This document shows positions 41,522-44,611 of a stretch of DNA of 44,611 nucleotides, piece after piece. This DNA comes from an uncultured Mediterraneibacter sp. (GTDB lineage: Bacteria; Bacillota; Clostridia; Lachnospirales; Lachnospiraceae). The stretch lies in contig CALWLJ010000026.1 in NCBI GenBank assembly GCA_944381495.1, forward strand, positions 1 to 44,611, in the 5' to 3' direction. The notes under the pieces were generated by a model. The model ran no database searches. It was not told where the DNA came from and saw only the letters and a program-made list of their open reading frames with translations. The position numbers and the translations under genes were made by a program. Each line of letters begins with the position of its first letter. Positions within the stretch are counted from its first letter, which is position 1.

Positions 41522-43072
41522 ATGTCTCAATCTAGAATCAATAATTCTATTCGCAATAGTTTAACTGCTGTTAGTAGCCAGTTATTAGTTACGATTTTAA
41601 ATTTTGTTAATAGATCGGTGTTTATTTATGTCTTAGGGAATGAATATCTTGGCATAAATGGTCTGTTTTCCAATATTCTTTCTATGCTTTCCTTAAGTGA
41701 AATGGGGATTGGAACTGCGATTGTATTTAATATGTATAAAGCAGTTGAGAAAGAAGATGAGAAACAGATAAATTGTTTGATGAGTTTTTATGCGAAAGTT
41801 TATTCAGCAATAGGATGCTTTATAATGGTTATGGGGCTGGGATGCTCCTTTTTTATTCAATATCTTATTAAAGATAATCCATTTAATTTACATTTTTTAA
41901 AGCTCTCTTTTTTGTTATTAGTATTTAATAACGCAATATCATATTTTTGGTCATATAGAAGTTGTATTCTATTTGCAAATCAAAAAGATTGGATATGCAA
42001 GATTTCATCGATGATTGTTTTGTCACTTGGAAGTATTATGCAAATAATAGTACTGCTTTTGACAAAAAATTATATCGTTTATTTAATTGTTCAAATTGTG
42101 ATTACAATTTGTAATAATGGGGCTCAGTTTATATTAGCTAAAAGAATATATCCTTCAGTTTCTGTCTCTGTCCATAGTCATTTACCGAAAGAAGTATTCG
42201 ACGATATAGTAATTCGTGTAAAATCACTTATTCTTCATAGTATAAGTAGCGCACTAAATTTTGGTACGGATAATATTATTATTTCTAAATTTGTTGGTAT
42301 TTATGAAACAGGAAATTATTCCAATTATAGTATGTTGATTAATACCTTAAATACGTTAGTAACGCAGATGCTGAATGGACTTATTGCAAGTATGGGAAAC
42401 TTAATGGTTTCTAGTAGCAAAGAAAAAATATATGATGTGTTCAATAAAATTGATTTTATTTGTCATTGGATCTACGGAACTCTTGCGGTTGGGATGATGT
42501 GCGTAATTGATCAATTTATAAATATATGGACAGGAAAGGGGCATTTGCTTAATAGATATACTGTAATTGTGTTAATAATTAACTTTTATATTTTGGGGAC
42601 CAGACAATCAATTATTATTACTAGAAATGCTGGAGGATTGTATACAAATGACCGTATAGTTGCTGTAATAAAGCCAATTATTAATTTGGTTTTTTCTATT
42701 ATATTTGTTCAAAAAATAGGAATTACAGGTGTTTTTGTTGGCACATTAATTAGCCAATTAGTTGCGGATGTTCTTTTATTTCCATATTTTTTGTTTAAAA
42801 ATTTATTTGAGGGAAAGCTGTTGGATTACTTTTGGAATTATATAAGAAATTTCCTGTTGTTGATAGTGACAAGCTTGATTTCAGGAGTTTTGATAAATGG
42901 GATTGAAACTTGCTTATCCGATTTTATGTTATTTGTCGTATCTGGTGTAATTGCTATTTTAGTCTATAATGTGGGATTCCTTTTATTGAATTTTGAAACT
43001 GAAGAATTTCAATACTATAAAAAATTAATTAGAAATAAAATTATAAACACTATTAGAAAAAATAATGATTAA
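41522..43072 (+). CDS. Wzx-type flippase (polysaccharide biosynthesis protein)
   Basis: This 516-residue membrane protein of the MOP/MATE-like superfamily has about fourteen helices. The N terminus reads INNSIRNSLTAVSSQLLVTI, then FVNRSVFIYVLGNEYLGING, a strongly conserved opening in Firmicute flippases. It would turn undecaprenyl-linked repeat units to the outer leaflet for the Wzy polymerase. Pairing with that polymerase indicates a Wzx/Wzy pathway rather than an ABC-export pathway. Confidence 0.9.
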   Translation: MSQSRINNSIRNSLTAVSSQLLVTILNFVNRSVFIYVLGNEYLGINGLFSNILSMLSLSEMGIGTAIVFNMYKAVEKEDEKQINCLMSFYAKVYSAIGCFIMVMGLGCSFFIQYLIKDNPFNLHFLKLSFLLLVFNNAISYFWSYRSCILFANQKDWICKISSMIVLSLGSIMQIIVLLLTKNYIVYLIVQIVITICNNGAQFILAKRIYPSVSVSVHSHLPKEVFDDIVIRVKSLILHSISSALNFGTDNIIISKFVGIYETGNYSNYSMLINTLNTLVTQMLNGLIASMGNLMVSSSKEKIYDVFNKIDFICHWIYGTLAVGMMCVIDQFINIWTGKGHLLNRYTVIVLIINFYILGTRQSIIITRNAGGLYTNDRIVAVIKPIINLVFSIIFVQKIGITGVFVGTLISQLVADVLLFPYFLFKNLFEGKLLDYFWNYIRNFLLLIVTSLISGVLINGIETCLSDFMLFVVSGVIAILVYNVGFLLLNFETEEFQYYKKLIRNKIINTIRKNND

Positions 43073-43202
43073 TAAAAAGAGTTATGACTATTTTTGAGAA
43101 AGATAAAGCAAATGGATAGATTTGATAAATAATATGAATTGTTGATAAAAGTAGTTACTAGAAAATTTTTATTGTTGAAAGAATAAAATGGAGGAATGAA
43201 AA

Positions 43203-44525
43203 ATGTCTTTGTATGAAAAATTGGTAGGTAGAAAAGAAAAATTGGCTCTTGTTGGACTGGGATATGTGGGTATGCCAATTGCTGTTGCATTTGCAAAGAA
43301 GAAGATAAACGTTATAGGATTTGATGTTAATGAAGAAAAAATAAATTTATATAAATCAGGAGTTGATCCAACTCAAGAAGTTGGTGACAATAATATTAAA
43401 AGTAGTTCGGTGGAATTTACTTCTGATGCAAGGAAGTTGCAAGAAAGTAAATTTATAATTATTGCTGTCCCAACTCCTGTTAATATGGATCATACGCCGG
43501 ATTTAACGCCTGTTATTGGTGCATCTGAAATTGTAGGGCGAAATTTGACAAGAGGAAGCATTGTAGTATATGAATCTACAGTTTACCCTGGTTGTACAGA
43601 GGATGTTTGTATTCCAATTCTTGAAAAAGAATCAGGATTGAAATGTGGAATAGACTTTAAAGTTGGGTATTCTCCGGAACGTATTAATCCAGGTGATAAA
43701 GTGCATAGACTAGAAAACATACATAAAATTGTATCAGGTATTGACGGAGAAGCACTTGAAGAAATTAAAAAAGTATATGACATTGTAATAGAAGTTGGGA
43801 CTTATTCTGTTTCAAATCTGCGTACTGCTGAGGCTATTAAGGTAGTTGAGAACAGTCAACGAGATATTAATATTGCATTTATGAATGAATTGGCGATGGT
43901 TTTTGACCGTATGGATATTGACACTAATGAAGTAGTAGATGGAATGAATACTAAATGGAATGCACTTGGATTTAGACCTGGACTTGTAGGAGGACATTGT
44001 ATAGGTGTAGATCCATATTATTTTACCTATGAAGCTGAAAAATTGGGATACCATAGCCAGATTATTTTGAATGGTCGCATTGTAAATGATAATATGGGAA
44101 AATATGTGGCAGATATGGCAGTTAAACAGATGATTTTAGCGGGACAGTCACCCAAATTATCTAAGGTAGTTATTCTCGGTTTAACATTTAAAGAAAATTG
44201 TCCAGATACTAGAAATAGCAAGGTTTATGACATTGTTAAACAACTTAATACATATTCTATTCAACCGGTTATTGTTGATCCATGGGCAAGTGAAAGAGAG
44301 GTAAAAAAAGAATATAATTTAGAATTAACTAAGCTGTGTAATATTTTTGATGCTAATTGTGTTATTGTGGCAGTTGCACATAATGAATTTAAAAGTCTTG
44401 GGTTGGAAGGAATAAAAAAATTATTTGTCAATGTACCTGATAATGAGAAAGTGCTTATTGATGTGAAAGGCCTCTATAAGATTGAGGAATTGAAAAAATC
44501 TGGTTTAAACTACTGGAGGTTGTGA
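43203..44525 (+). CDS. UDP-N-acetylhexosamine 6-dehydrogenase (WbpO/TviB-like)
   Basis: This 440-residue NAD-dependent enzyme oxidises C6 of a UDP-HexNAc (probably GlcNAc or GalNAc) to the uronic acid. The N terminus is a Rossmann domain with GLGYVGMPIAVAFAK. STVYPGCTEDVC and GYSPERINPGDK follow, and then the catalytic cysteine C266 in GGHCIGVDPYYF. The C-terminal domain has GLTFKENCPDTRNSK and VDPWAS. The P-E-R-I-N-P-G-D signature favours HexNAc dehydrogenases over UDP-glucose dehydrogenase. The product would give the polymer an acidic sugar. AATGGAGGA precedes the start by about seven bases. Confidence 0.9.
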   Translation: MSLYEKLVGRKEKLALVGLGYVGMPIAVAFAKKKINVIGFDVNEEKINLYKSGVDPTQEVGDNNIKSSSVEFTSDARKLQESKFIIIAVPTPVNMDHTPDLTPVIGASEIVGRNLTRGSIVVYESTVYPGCTEDVCIPILEKESGLKCGIDFKVGYSPERINPGDKVHRLENIHKIVSGIDGEALEEIKKVYDIVIEVGTYSVSNLRTAEAIKVVENSQRDINIAFMNELAMVFDRMDIDTNEVVDGMNTKWNALGFRPGLVGGHCIGVDPYYFTYEAEKLGYHSQIILNGRIVNDNMGKYVADMAVKQMILAGQSPKLSKVVILGLTFKENCPDTRNSKVYDIVKQLNTYSIQPVIVDPWASEREVKKEYNLELTKLCNIFDANCVIVAVAHNEFKSLGLEGIKKLFVNVPDNEKVLIDVKGLYKIEELKKSGLNYWRL

Positions 44526-44611
44526 TTGATTAAACGGTAGTGTAAAAAACTTTGTGGCTTTGGTAAAAAATGGCCCCTTTTTGGTAAGAATTACAGATAT
44601 GACAATTCTTA
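44526..44611. other. Unassigned AT-rich end of window, possible insertion sequence edge
   Basis: After the dehydrogenase stop, GTAGTGTAAAAAACTTTGTG is followed by poly-A and GGCCCCTTTTT. The wording resembles ends of IS256-type elements as I recall them, but only 86 bases are visible and no transposase is in view. Confidence 0.2.

Overview
The window looks like the chromosome of a spore-forming gut Clostridium of the family Lachnospiraceae (my inference). The evidence is gene content: spoVT, the gene set TIGR04086 membrane protein - SCIFF peptide - SCIFF radical-SAM maturase - fused SecDF, a glucose PTS under a LicT/GlcT-type RNA antiterminator, Bce-type peptide defence, and strong AGGAGG ribosome sites. 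No single gene fixes the species.

Layout. 1-320: tRNA-Lys(TTT) and tRNA-Leu(TAG), each with its own terminator. 531-2002: a sugar nucleotidyltransferase and a GNAT-like protein. 2102-5476: a glucose PTS module, with promoter, RAT/terminator leader, EIICBA permease and PRD antiterminator. 5679-10328: a BceRS-BceAB-like two-component/ABC module. 10449-11087: a cytidylate-kinase-like protein. 11088-11615: a gene-free stretch holding two large palindromic elements. 11616-13673 (minus strand): pduL - yqeY - AEC transporter. 13938-17517: a Na/Pi cotransporter and an ammonium transporter fused to a PII domain. 17721-20192 (minus strand): glycerate kinase and its CdaR-type regulator. 20281-20465: a palindromic element sharing a 44-bp core with one of the earlier ones. 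20670-21342: a decayed Abi_2 (abortive infection) gene. 21568-26954: spoVT, TIGR04086, scfA, scfB and secDF.

The most interesting part is 27048-44525. A tyrosine recombinase (27092-28084) sits beside a perfect 28-bp inverted repeat (28274-28301 and 28475-28502). The repeat encloses about 173 bp with a good sigma-A promoter (TTGAAT-17 bp-TATAAT), which in this sequence points right. The promoter reads into two consecutive NusG-like (NGN-KOW, LoaP/UpxY-like) antiterminator genes. These are followed by a terminator-like hairpin and a cluster of further hairpins, then a visibly AT-rich polysaccharide operon. That operon encodes a phosphoglycosyl transferase fused to a GT4 glycosyltransferase, seven more glycosyltransferases, a Wzy polymerase, a Wzx flippase and a UDP-HexNAc dehydrogenase. 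The reading I propose is a phase-variable capsule/exopolysaccharide locus with two controls in series: a DNA inversion that switches transcription on or off, and processive antitermination that lets polymerase cross the leader hairpins. As assembled here it is in the ON orientation. The locus continues past the right edge. No chain-length or tyrosine-kinase (wzz/wzd/wze) genes are seen inside the window.
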